Origin: an uncultured Lachnospiraceae bacterium
Lineage (GTDB): Bacteria > Bacillota > Clostridia > Lachnospirales > Lachnospiraceae
Length of the DNA: 64,000 bases
Direction of reading: 5' to 3'
Assembly (NCBI GenBank): GCA_944383835.1
Contig: CALWRE010000043.1
Location: 1-64,000 of the forward strand
In this document: one piece after another, positions 1-7,075 of the stretch
Position numbering within the stretch: position 1 is the stretch's first letter
Layout: every line of letters begins with the position of its first letter
Translations under genes and position numbers: made by a program
The notes under the pieces: generated by a model
What the model was told of the DNA's origin: nothing
What the model saw: the letters and a program-made list of their open reading frames with translations, nothing else
The model's database searches: none

Positions 1-168
1 CTCGGTCCGGCCCGCGGCCAGGGGCAGAGCGGGGACGGCCCGCCGGCCGCCGAAATCAATTCCCAGGTGCTGGCATTCCAGAATCGGCGTCTTATCCTTA
101 GCCCGCTCCGGAACGATGGAACGGCTGGGCAGAGGCACCATCTTCGGCTTTTCAAATTTCTTACTCAT
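1..168 (-). CDS. livG: Branched-chain amino acid ABC transporter ATP-binding protein LivG (5' part only)
   Basis: Only the first 56 codons are in the window; the gene runs off the left edge. The N-terminus begins MSKKFEKPKM and reaches the strand motif LECQHLGIDFGG, which resembles the start of the ABC domain in LivG-type ATPases. The Walker motifs lie outside. The ATG at 168 overlaps the last codons of livM by 8 bp, so the two are translationally coupled. In the family, LivG and LivF energise the LivHM permease. The assignment rests on the N-terminal motif and the livJ-livH-livM-livG order. A LivF-type identity is less likely because LivG normally follows LivM. Confidence 0.8.
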   Translation of the reverse strand, partial: MSKKFEKPKMVPLPSRSIVPERAKDKTPILECQHLGIDFGGRRAVPALPLAAGRTE

Positions 169-1237
169 TGGCGGAGCTTCCTTTCTTTCTGGGAATGATG
201 CAGCCCAGAAGCGTCTTTACCCGCGGGTTGTTGGTGGCGATCATCACCAGGATCAGGACGATGGCGTAGATCAGCATGCGCAGGTCTTCAAAGCTTCTGA
301 GGGCCTCCGGCAATATCGTCAGCACGATGGCCGCGATGATGGAACCGCGGATATTGCCCAGGCCCCCCAGCACCCCGAACATCAGAATCAAAATGGACTG
401 GTTGAAGTCGAAGGTGCTGGCCTTGACGGAGGCGTAATTGGAGCCGTACAGGGCTCCCGCCGCCCCGGCCAGGGCTGCGGACACGGCGAAGGCCATCAGC
501 TTGTACTTGGTCACGTTGATGCCCACGCTCTCCGCCGCGATCCGGTTGTCGCGGATGGCCATAATCGCCCGTCCGGACCGGCTGCGCACCAGATTCATTA
601 CAATGAAGAGGGTAATCAGGATCAGGACGATGCCTGCTCCAAAGGTCGCCAGCTTTTCATTGCCGGTAACGCCCTGGGCTCCCTTGATGATGGCCTTGGC
701 TCCCTCCTCCATATGCAGGTCGTTGATGCTGCTGATATTGTTGCGGAAGTTAAAGCCGAAATGCAGGCCGGCGGAATCCTGGCCCACATAGAGGGCATTG
801 ATCACCTCTTTAAGGATTTCCCCAAAAGCCAGGGTCACGATGGCAAGATAGTCTCCCTTCAGACGCAGTACCGGCAGGCCGATCAGCAGGCCCACGACAG
901 CGGCGAAAGCTGCTCCCACGACCATGGCGATAACCAGGCGGAGCACTGGGCTTGGTATGGCGTCGGCCAGGCTTAAGGAGGCCACGACGCCGGAAAAAGC
1001 GCCCACGCTCATAAAGCCGGCATGGCCTAAGTTCAGCTCACCCAGGATGCCTACGGTCAGGTTCAAGGAGACCGCCATCACAATATAGCAGCAGATCGGA
1101 ACCAGGAGGCCTCTGGTAGAGTTATTGATGAAGCCCTGCTGATCCAGCACAGTGATCACAATAAAAGCAAGAACCACCGCCGCATAGGTCAGGTAATCCT
1201 TCAAAACGGCGCCGTTTATTTTCTTTCCTTTTTTCAT
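161..1237 (-). CDS. livM: Branched-chain amino acid ABC transporter permease LivM
   Basis: A 358-aa multi-spanning inner-membrane permease that forms the translocation channel with LivH. The family motif LNLGHAGFMSVGAF lies in the N-terminal third. The cytoplasmic loop AIRDNRIAAESVGIN is the EAA-like segment that docks the ATPase. I chose ATG 1237 (MKKGKKING) because GAGGTGAG lies just upstream. A GTG at 1246 would extend the protein by three residues but has no usable ribosome site. The Shine-Dalgarno overlaps the livH stop codon, so translation is coupled. The substrate is inferred from the family to be Leu, Ile or Val; other small amides or amino acids cannot be excluded. Confidence 0.93.
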   Translation of the reverse strand: MKKGKKINGAVLKDYLTYAAVVLAFIVITVLDQQGFINNSTRGLLVPICCYIVMAVSLNLTVGILGELNLGHAGFMSVGAFSGVVASLSLADAIPSPVLRLVIAMVVGAAFAAVVGLLIGLPVLRLKGDYLAIVTLAFGEILKEVINALYVGQDSAGLHFGFNFRNNISSINDLHMEEGAKAIIKGAQGVTGNEKLATFGAGIVLILITLFIVMNLVRSRSGRAIMAIRDNRIAAESVGINVTKYKLMAFAVSAALAGAAGALYGSNYASVKASTFDFNQSILILMFGVLGGLGNIRGSIIAAIVLTILPEALRSFEDLRMLIYAIVLILVMIATNNPRVKTLLGCIIPRKKGSSANE

Positions 1238-1247
1238 CCGGCTCACC

Positions 1248-2126
1248 TCATACTTTCTCCGGCACGTATTTGCCCAAAAGCCCCGCAGGCTTCACAACCA
1301 GCACGATAATCAGCACGGCAAACACGATGGAATTGGCCATGCTGGTGGAGATATAAGCCTTGGCCAGGGATTCGATGATGCCCAGAAGAAGGCCGCCCAG
1401 GAATGCGCCGGGAATGGAGCCGATGCCGCCGAACACAGCGGCCGTAAAGGCCTTGATGCCGGGCATGGAGCCGGTGGTAGGCATGAGCATCGGGGAAAAG
1501 GAGCAGTACAGGACGCCCGCCACCGCGGCCAGGGCCGAACCGATGGCAAAGGTGGTGGAGATGGTCCGGTTTACATTGATTCCCATCAGCTGGGCAGCTC
1601 CCTTATCCTCCGATACGGCCCGCATGGCCTTTCCCATCTTGCTCTTATTGATATACAAGGTCAGGCCGACCATAATGATCACGCAGGCCGCAATGGTGAG
1701 CAGGGAAACATAGGAAATCGTCAGCTGGCCGCCGAACAGCTTAAGCGTCCCGGTCACCACCGGCGAAAACATCTTCGGGTTGGCGCCCCAGAGCAGCAAG
1801 GCGGCGTTCTGCAAAAAATAGCTGACGCCGATGGCCGTAATCAGGACCGCCAGGGAAGGGGCCTGACGCAGGGGTTTATAGGCCAGGCCTTCAATGACAA
1901 CGCCCAGCACCGTGCAGACCGCCATCGACAAAATCACGGCCAGCCAAACCGGCAGGCCCAGGTTGGTCGTGGCTATAAAGCAAATGTAGCCGCCCACCAT
2001 GATCACATCGCCGTGGGCAAAATTCAGCATCTTGGCTATGCCGTAAACCATCGTATACCCCAGGGCAATGATGGCGTAGACGCTGCCCAAGCTGAGACCG
2101 CTGATGAGATAGGACAGAAAAACCAT
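1248..2126 (-). CDS. livH: Branched-chain amino acid ABC transporter permease LivH
   Basis: A 292-aa hydrophobic permease that pairs with LivM. It carries the LivH signature LNFAHGDVIMVGGY around residue 35 and the EAA-like loop VSEDKGAAQLMGIN in the middle of the protein. ATG 2126 was chosen: GAGGAG lies 8 nt upstream, whereas the GTG at 2132 sits only 2 nt from it. It follows livJ after about 100 bp containing a hairpin, a common layout in which the binding protein is made in excess over the membrane parts. Confidence 0.93.
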   Translation of the reverse strand: MVFLSYLISGLSLGSVYAIIALGYTMVYGIAKMLNFAHGDVIMVGGYICFIATTNLGLPVWLAVILSMAVCTVLGVVIEGLAYKPLRQAPSLAVLITAIGVSYFLQNAALLLWGANPKMFSPVVTGTLKLFGGQLTISYVSLLTIAACVIIMVGLTLYINKSKMGKAMRAVSEDKGAAQLMGINVNRTISTTFAIGSALAAVAGVLYCSFSPMLMPTTGSMPGIKAFTAAVFGGIGSIPGAFLGGLLLGIIESLAKAYISTSMANSIVFAVLIIVLVVKPAGLLGKYVPEKV

Positions 2127-2171
2127 ACTCACTACTCCTCTTCTCCAAATTTTTCCTTAGATAATAGGACG

Positions 2172-2200
2172 GGCTGCAGAAAGGTAGCCTCCCTGCAGCC
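2172..2200 (-). other. Intercistronic hairpin between livJ and livH
   Basis: GGCTGCAG (2172-2179) and CTGCAGCC (2193-2200) form a perfect 8-bp stem with a 13-nt loop. It lies after the livJ stop and before livH. No T-run follows on the minus strand, so it is probably a partial terminator or an mRNA-stabilising stem that favours the binding-protein message. The function is inferred from position only. Confidence 0.5.
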
Positions 2201-2230
2201 GGTTCATCATTCTTTACTTTCTCTTATCCG

Positions 2231-3493
2231 TTACGGGGTCACATACACGCCGTTTTCAATAATAACAGCCATAGGAGCCTTGTTTACCTCGCCGGTCTCA
2301 GACCACACCATTCCCTCGCCGGTCACGCCGTCCACGGAGATGGTAGGCATCACAGCCACCAGGGCCTCGCAGATTTCCTCCGCGCTCATATCACCGGTAC
2401 AGCCCGCAGCCTCCAGGGCGGCTTTCAGAATGTATACCGCGTCGTAGGCGTCGGCGGCGAACTGGTTCGGGGTCTCGCCGTAGCGGGACTGATACTCGCT
2501 TACGAAATGCTGGGTCAGCTCATCCTCCGCGTCAGCGGAGAAAGGAGTGAGGAGCATTACGCCCTCGGCCAGAGCGGGATCAAAGTTCTCGGCCGTCAGA
2601 ATACCATCCATGCCGTCCACGCCAAAGAAAATCGGCTCATAACCCATGGTGTTGGCCTGGGTCAGGATGACGGCGGCAGGGGTGTAGTAAATCGGCAGGA
2701 ATACCAACTCCGCCCCGCTTGCCTGCGCGTCGGTCAGCTGTACGGAGAAGTCCGTAGCCGTATCCGCCGTGAAGGTGCCGGTGTAGACGATCTCCAGACC
2801 TAAGTTAGCGGCCTCCTCGGCAAAGGTATTGTAGATACCGGTGGAGTAAGCGTCGTCGTTGCGGTAGATCACAGCAATCTGGGTGGCCAGGTTATTCTCC
2901 GCAATGTACTGGGCGGAAGCGGAACCCTGGTTCGGGTCGGTGAAGCAGACCTGGAATACATTGTCCTTGCCGTCGATTACATCGAGGGAAGAAGCGGAAG
3001 GAGTCAGCATAAACATCCGGTCGTTGTAGGCCTCAGCCGAAACGGAGATGGCCGGGTCCGTGGTAACGGTGCCCAGCAGAAGCTGCATGCCCCAGTCCTT
3101 CAGGGTGTTGTAAGCGTTTACCGATCTCTCCACATCGCCCTCATCGTCCTCCGGCTGGAACTCAAACTGAATCCCGCCCATGGCGTTGATCTCGTCCACG
3201 GCGATCTGGGCCGCGTTCATTACGGCGGTGCCGTAGATCGCTGCGTCTCCGGTCATCGGGCCGATGCCGCCGATCTTAAAGGTGCCGCTGGCGGTGGAAG
3301 CCGTGCCAGTACCCTCGTCTCCTCCGGCAGCCTCTGTGGCAGCCTCCGTTCCCTCCGCGGCCTCTGTCGCAGCCTCGGTGGCGGCGTCCGTCGCAGGAGC
3401 CTGGGTCTCATCGCTGCCGCCGGAGCAGGCGGCAAGAAGGGTCATGGCCATGCACATAGACAGCAGAACAGCTAAAATGCGATTCTTTTTCAT
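2231..3493 (-). CDS. livJ: Branched-chain amino acid ABC transporter substrate-binding lipoprotein
   Basis: A 420-aa extracytoplasmic binding protein of the periplasmic-binding-protein type 1 (Leu/Ile/Val) family. ATG 3493 was chosen: AGGAGG lies 7-8 nt upstream and the protein then begins with a clean lipoprotein signal ending in the lipobox LLAAC, so Cys23 would be lipidated. A Thr/Ala/Glu-rich flexible tether of about 45 residues follows, then the ligand-binding domain starting FKIGGIGPMTGDAAIYG. Binding-protein motifs such as DPNQGSASAQYI and NDDAYSTGIY are visible. First gene of the liv operon, driven by the promoter at 3596-3624. Confidence 0.93.
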   Translation of the reverse strand: MKKNRILAVLLSMCMAMTLLAACSGGSDETQAPATDAATEAATEAAEGTEAATEAAGGDEGTGTASTASGTFKIGGIGPMTGDAAIYGTAVMNAAQIAVDEINAMGGIQFEFQPEDDEGDVERSVNAYNTLKDWGMQLLLGTVTTDPAISVSAEAYNDRMFMLTPSASSLDVIDGKDNVFQVCFTDPNQGSASAQYIAENNLATQIAVIYRNDDAYSTGIYNTFAEEAANLGLEIVYTGTFTADTATDFSVQLTDAQASGAELVFLPIYYTPAAVILTQANTMGYEPIFFGVDGMDGILTAENFDPALAEGVMLLTPFSADAEDELTQHFVSEYQSRYGETPNQFAADAYDAVYILKAALEAAGCTGDMSAEEICEALVAVMPTISVDGVTGEGMVWSETGEVNKAPMAVIIENGVYVTP

Positions 3494-3595
3494 AACATAT
3501 CCTCCTGGTTCATTTATTCCCAGCCAAAAGCCTGTGCGCACCAGCGCCTCGCCGCTGGACGGGCGGCCCCTGGCAGGTTTTTGAATTTGAGTTGT

Positions 3596-3624
3596 ATTAT
3601 AGTGCTTTACTACGTCAAAGTCAA
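3596..3624 (-). promoter_or_regulatory. Sigma-A promoter of the liv operon
   Basis: Read on the minus strand: TTGACT (3619-3624), a 17-bp spacer, TATAAT (3596-3601). Near-consensus. The transcript would have a leader of about 100 nt before livJ. The 238-bp gap 3494-3731 also holds the rpmA terminator and no gene. Confidence 0.85.
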
Positions 3625-3657
3625 CGAAAAAATGAATTTTTTCTTAACTTTAAAGGC

Positions 3658-3692
3658 AAAAAGGCAGAACGCACAGATCGTCCTGCCTTTTT
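3658..3692 (-). terminator. Rho-independent terminator after rpmA
   Basis: AAAAAGGCAG (3658-3667) pairs with CTGCCTTTTT (3683-3692) around a 15-nt loop. The A-run on one side and T-run on the other make it potentially bidirectional. On the minus strand it ends the rplU-prp-rpmA transcript just ahead of the liv promoter. Confidence 0.8.
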
Positions 3693-3731
3693 TCACTCTT
3701 TTTATGCAATTTTACCCTGCATGCAAGCTTT

Positions 3732-4028
3732 TTACTCGTTTACCGCCGTCTCTCTGGGATAAACGGAAACCTGCTTCTTGTCTCTGCCCTTTCTCTCAAA
3801 GCGGACGACGCCGTCCACCAGGGCAAACAGGGTGTCGTCACCGCCGCGGCCCACATTCACGCCGGGATGGATCTTGGTCCCGCGCTGTCTGTAGAGGATG
3901 TTGCCGGCCAGCACAAACTGTCCGTCCGCCCTCTTGGCGCCCAGTCTCTTGGACTCGGAATCCCTGCCGTTCTTCGTGGAGCCTACGCCCTTTTTATGCG
4001 CAAAGAATTGAAGGTTCATCTTCAACAT
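3732..4028 (-). CDS. rpmA: 50S ribosomal protein L27 with Prp-cleaved N-terminal extension
   Basis: A 98-aa ribosomal protein L27, whose N-terminus reaches the peptidyl-transferase centre. ATG 4028 has AGGAGGTG about 6 nt upstream. The protein starts [16 protein letters not shown]. In Firmicutes L27 carries a short extension ending in LQFF that must be removed by the cysteine protease Prp before assembly. Here cleavage is expected after Phe9, leaving AHKKG as the mature terminus. The adjacent prp gene supports this. Conserved body motifs [15 protein letters not shown] and [15 protein letters not shown] are present. Last gene of the operon. Confidence 0.98.
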   Translation of the reverse strand: MLKMNLQFFAHKKGVGSTKNGRDSESKRLGAKRADGQFVLAGNILYRQRGTKIHPGVNVGRGGDDTLFALVDGVVRFERKGRDKKQVSVYPRETAVNE

Positions 4029-4032
4029 GGTC

Positions 4033-4359
4033 TTACACCTCCTTGGATACAACCTGAATATGTTTTCTGTGTTCCTTTTCGATGGACTCAAGACCGATCT
4101 GCAGCGACTGAAGCAGAAGCTGCGTCTCAGGCGTCGCCGCCTCGCCAAGCCTCACCGCCATCCGCCCGCTCCTCTCCTCCGTCCGGACCCGAAGCGTATT
4201 CGCCGTCAGAAGCTCGATGGAGTTGACCGCATTGGTCACCAGGGCGGACACCGCCGCGCAGACAATATCGCTGCCGGCCTCGGCATATCCGGCATGGCCG
4301 CCGGCCTTAAAGCCCAGATACCGTCTGTCTTGGTCCCTGTAAAAAACGACCCGGATCAT
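4033..4359 (-). CDS. prp: Ribosomal-processing cysteine protease Prp
   Basis: A 108-aa protein of the Prp (YsxB) family, which removes the N-terminal extension of L27. The signature [20 protein letters not shown] is intact, with the catalytic His22 and Cys34 at the same residue numbers as in characterised Firmicutes homologues. It lies between rplU and rpmA, the usual order. Its ATG shares one base with the rplU stop, so its translation is coupled. It ends 4 bp before the rpmA start codon. Confidence 0.96.
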   Translation of the reverse strand: MIRVVFYRDQDRRYLGFKAGGHAGYAEAGSDIVCAAVSALVTNAVNSIELLTANTLRVRTEERSGRMAVRLGEAATPETQLLLQSLQIGLESIEKEHRKHIQVVSKEV

Positions 4360-4667
4360 TATTTTACAATGCTGTCGATCTTCAGCTCGGTATAAGCCTG
4401 TCTGTGACCGTTCTTCTTATGGTAGCCGGTCTTTCTCTTATACTTGTAAACGATAACCTTCTTGGCCCTGGCCTGCTTGGTGACCGTAGCCTTCACGCTG
4501 GCTCCCTCCACCACAGGCTGGCCGATAACCAGCTCATCGCCGCCGACGGCCAGAACCTGGTCAAAGACATATTCCTTGCCCGGCTCCACATCCAGCTTCT
4601 CCACGCGGATGACGTCGCCCTCAGCAACCCTGTACTGCTTACCGCCCGTTGCAATAATCGCGTACAT
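4359..4667 (-). CDS. rplU: 50S ribosomal protein L21
   Basis: A 102-aa L21 with the typical start [14 protein letters not shown] and the Lys/Arg-rich C-terminal half [20 protein letters not shown], which contacts 23S rRNA. ATG 4667 is preceded by TAGGAGGTGCCTC, a strong ribosome site. First gene of rplU-prp-rpmA and preceded by a structured leader (4668-4751). Confidence 0.98.
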   Translation of the reverse strand: MYAIIATGGKQYRVAEGDVIRVEKLDVEPGKEYVFDQVLAVGGDELVIGQPVVEGASVKATVTKQARAKKVIVYKYKRKTGYHKKNGHRQAYTELKIDSIVK

Positions 4668-4751
4668 GAGGCACCTCCTATTTATCATTACTCGCCAACT
4701 GCGGTGTCTGCCCCTGCGGCAGCCCTTACCAAACCTCGTTGCGCGGCATAC
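4668..4751 (-). promoter_or_regulatory. L21-type ribosomal protein leader of the rplU operon
   Basis: About 84 nt lie between the predicted transcription start (near 4751) and the rplU ATG. The minus-strand RNA contains GCCGCGCAACGAGG, then GGGCTGCCGCAGGGGCAG, then the Shine-Dalgarno. Size, position and these conserved-looking GC-rich blocks fit the Firmicutes L21 leader, a cis-acting autoregulatory element. The identification comes from memory of the family and not from a covariance search. Confidence 0.6.
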
Positions 4752-4757
4752 TTAGTG

Positions 4758-4786
4758 AATATAGCATTTTCCCTGCGGCTTGTCAA
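4758..4786 (-). promoter_or_regulatory. Sigma-A promoter of rplU-prp-rpmA
   Basis: Minus strand: TTGACA (4781-4786), 17-bp spacer, TATATT (4758-4763). Consensus -35 with a one-mismatch -10. It drives a strongly expressed ribosomal operon. Confidence 0.85.
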
Positions 4787-4800
4787 GAAGTCCAAAGAAA

Positions 4801-4845
4801 AATCTGCAAAAAAATCCGCAGAAGAAATCCGCGAAAGGAATCCGC
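4801..4845 (-). repeat. Four direct repeats of GC(G/A)GATT upstream of the rplU promoter
   Basis: On the plus strand AATC(C/T)GC occurs at 4801, 4813, 4826 and 4839 (periods 12, 13, 13 bp). On the minus strand this reads GCGGATT three times and GCAGATT once, separated by pyrimidine-rich 5-6 mers. The array ends 14 bp before the -35 of rplU. It may be a regulator or UP-type element, or a decayed repeat; nothing in the sequence decides between these. Confidence 0.6.
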
Positions 4846-4890
4846 AAGGACCTGAAAATTCGGCACACCTCCGCCTAAAGCCGAAGCTTC

Positions 4891-6945
4891 TCAGTACAGG
4901 GCCTCTCCCGCCAGCTCCGCCAGCGTACTCTCCCCCCAGCTGTAATTGGTCAGATAGCTTCCCTTGAAAAGCTGGGCGTATTCCTCCCGGCCGGAGAGGT
5001 AATCGTAGAGATCGCAGTGCACCCGCTCCGTCACGATCCGCCGCTTGCCGTCCACCGACTCCACCACATCGGCGATGCCGTATTCCTCCAGGAGGTTTCT
5101 CAGCCGCAGGGCCACCTTGCGGTACCGGGCCAGGGTCACCGGATTCACCGGCTCGTCCTCCCACAAAAAGGCGATGGCCTCCTCCGAAGAGACGTATCCG
5201 CCCCGCCGGTCCACCAGGAGGGCAAAAAGCTCCTTGGATTTTTTGTTGCGGAAGGCAATGGGCCTCTTTCCCACAAAGACGTCGAAATAGCCGAAGGTGC
5301 GGATCTCCACGGCCGGAGGCTCCGGCCTGCCTGCGGCCGGGGCCGGAGTTCCGTCCACATTGTAGAGCATGATGTAGCGGGGGGAGGAACCCTCCGGGGA
5401 TTTTTGCGAGCAGATAGCCTTAATGCGCCTCCTGGTCCCCGACTGCAGGTCAAAATAAGTAAATTCCGCCTCCCCGTTTCGCAGCAAAGCCTCGATATTT
5501 TCATAGGAGGTACTGCTGCGGGCAATAAACTCCCGGATGGGCGTGCTTTTCTTCATTAAAGGCAGCCATTCCTCCCTGGTAAGGCCGAAGAACTCGCAGA
5601 CGTTGTCGCTGGCGTACAGCGGCTTCACCATCCCGTCCTTTACCTCAAAGGCGGCGATGCCTTCGGTAAACCGCATGACCAGCTCCTGCATGTTTTCCTT
5701 CAGCGACAGATTCTCGCTGCGCAGATAGGCCGCCTCTCTCTCGTCCTGGACGCGGCGGCAGCAGTAGAGGCTGACGCCTGCGTCCATCTGAATAAAAATC
5801 CCCTGGTACAGCCTTGTCTTTCCGTCCGACGAACGGGCCCGGTAGCGGATCTGGGCGGGTTTTTCGCCGCAGGCTCTGTGCCTTTTCGCCAGATAACTGC
5901 CAAAGAAAGCCAGCACCGCCTCCTGGTCCTCCCCGTCCACGTTGTCGCCGATCCACTTCTCCGTGGCCTCTCCCATCTGCATCGGAATGTTCTCCGTCCA
6001 TCGGAACATGGGAGAATTATCGCTGTACAGGCATTTTACCGTATTCGCCTCCAGATTATACTCAAAAATCTTGTTATAGACCTCCGTCAGCGCCCGGAGA
6101 TAGCGCCTGGTCTCCTTCTCCCTGCGGGCCTGGTATCTCTCGGTCACGTCCATGCAGACGCTCTGGAATTCCTCTTCCCCCTGCTCGTTTACGCATTTGC
6201 TCACCCAGCCAAACACCCGAAGCCTGCTCCCATCGCAGCGAAGCAGGCTCATCTCCCCGGCCACCGGGGCGCTGGCTGTACGCACCCTCTCCAGATAGAC
6301 GGCGAACCTGCGCCTCTCTTCCATCGGCACCATCAGGAAAATATTGTCCTTATAGAGTTCAAATTCTTCCGCCCCGCCGGGACGGTCCGGGGAAAATCCC
6401 AAAAAATCCAGCATCCGCCGGTTGATATAGGTGACGCGGGGCTGTTTCTCGCAAGTATAGCGGATAAAGCCGCAGGGAATCGTGTCCTGCAGAAAATGCA
6501 GGGCGTCGCGGCCAGACTCGTCCCCTCCGGCATCTTCCTGCCCGCCTTCCTGCCGGTCCTCTCTCGCCGCGGCAGATCCCGCCAGCCTTGTCAGCACCGA
6601 CCAGCCGGTCAGAACGCCGTCCTCCCGCCTTTTTACCGTGACCGTATCGCTGACCGGCAGAACGCTCCCATCTTTTTTTAGCAGCCGGTAGCGGGCCGTA
6701 AGCGTCTGCTCTCCCTCCGCAAGCTTCCGGATAAAGGCGGCGTAAGCCTCCCGGTCCCCCGGATGAACCAGCCGGATATAAAGATCCTCTTTTTTGCTGA
6801 GCAGTTCCCTAGGCTCCGCCCCCGTCATTTCGCAGAGGCTTTCGCTGACGAAGCTCAAATGAACCGGCTCCGTCAGGACATACTGATGGAAGCCGGGTAT
6901 CCCCCGGCTCAGTATCTCCTCCATATTGTCAAGCTTATTCTCCAT
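4891..6945 (-). CDS. Multi-PAS sensor protein with C-terminal SARP-type winged helix
   Basis: A 684-aa soluble protein with no membrane segments. ATG 6945 has GGAAGGAG 5 nt upstream. Four PAS-like sensory segments can be followed: about residues 15-125 (with LVHPGDREAYAAFIRKL), 145-270, 290-415 and 420-540 (ending FGLTREEW and a following beta region). A proline-rich linker leads to a C-terminal winged helix (about 560-680) beginning IRTFGYFDVFVGKRPI and containing KSKELFALLVDRRGGYVS. This matches the DNA-binding domain of SARP/AfsR regulators without the BTAD part. It is probably a one-component ligand- or redox-responsive transcription factor. The target is unknown; monocistronic, with its own promoter. 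Confidence 0.75.
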   Translation of the reverse strand: MENKLDNMEEILSRGIPGFHQYVLTEPVHLSFVSESLCEMTGAEPRELLSKKEDLYIRLVHPGDREAYAAFIRKLAEGEQTLTARYRLLKKDGSVLPVSDTVTVKRREDGVLTGWSVLTRLAGSAAAREDRQEGGQEDAGGDESGRDALHFLQDTIPCGFIRYTCEKQPRVTYINRRMLDFLGFSPDRPGGAEEFELYKDNIFLMVPMEERRRFAVYLERVRTASAPVAGEMSLLRCDGSRLRVFGWVSKCVNEQGEEEFQSVCMDVTERYQARREKETRRYLRALTEVYNKIFEYNLEANTVKCLYSDNSPMFRWTENIPMQMGEATEKWIGDNVDGEDQEAVLAFFGSYLAKRHRACGEKPAQIRYRARSSDGKTRLYQGIFIQMDAGVSLYCCRRVQDEREAAYLRSENLSLKENMQELVMRFTEGIAAFEVKDGMVKPLYASDNVCEFFGLTREEWLPLMKKSTPIREFIARSSTSYENIEALLRNGEAEFTYFDLQSGTRRRIKAICSQKSPEGSSPRYIMLYNVDGTPAPAAGRPEPPAVEIRTFGYFDVFVGKRPIAFRNKKSKELFALLVDRRGGYVSSEEAIAFLWEDEPVNPVTLARYRKVALRLRNLLEEYGIADVVESVDGKRRIVTERVHCDLYDYLSGREEYAQLFKGSYLTNYSWGESTLAELAGEALY

Positions 6946-6980
6946 AGGGTCTCCTTCCGGCGCCAAATAATCTGCAGACT

Positions 6981-7009
6981 ATCATATCATGTTCGGAGGG
7001 AAAAGTAAA
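6981..7009 (-). promoter_or_regulatory. Promoter of the PAS/winged-helix gene
   Basis: Minus strand: TTTACT (7004-7009), 17-bp spacer, TATGAT (6981-6986), about 35 bp upstream of the ATG at 6945. Two mismatches in the -35 and one in the -10. Confidence 0.6.
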
Positions 7010-7019
7010 TTTTTCTTTC

Positions 7020-7070
7020 AGCCCAGCTTGCTCCGCTATAAGCCCAGCTTGCCCCGCCAGCCTGCTCCGC
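7020..7070 (-). repeat. Short tandem repeats directly after the AMP-ligase stop codon
   Basis: Plus strand: AGCCCAGCTTGCTCCGC (7020-7036), AGCCCAGCTTGCCCCGC (7041-7057, one mismatch) and a shortened AGCCTGCTCCGC (7059-7070). They begin 5 bp beyond the stop codon of the upstream gene. No terminator hairpin with a T-run was found here, so the repeats may contribute to 3'-end structure. Confidence 0.55.
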
Positions 7071-7075
7071 TTACC

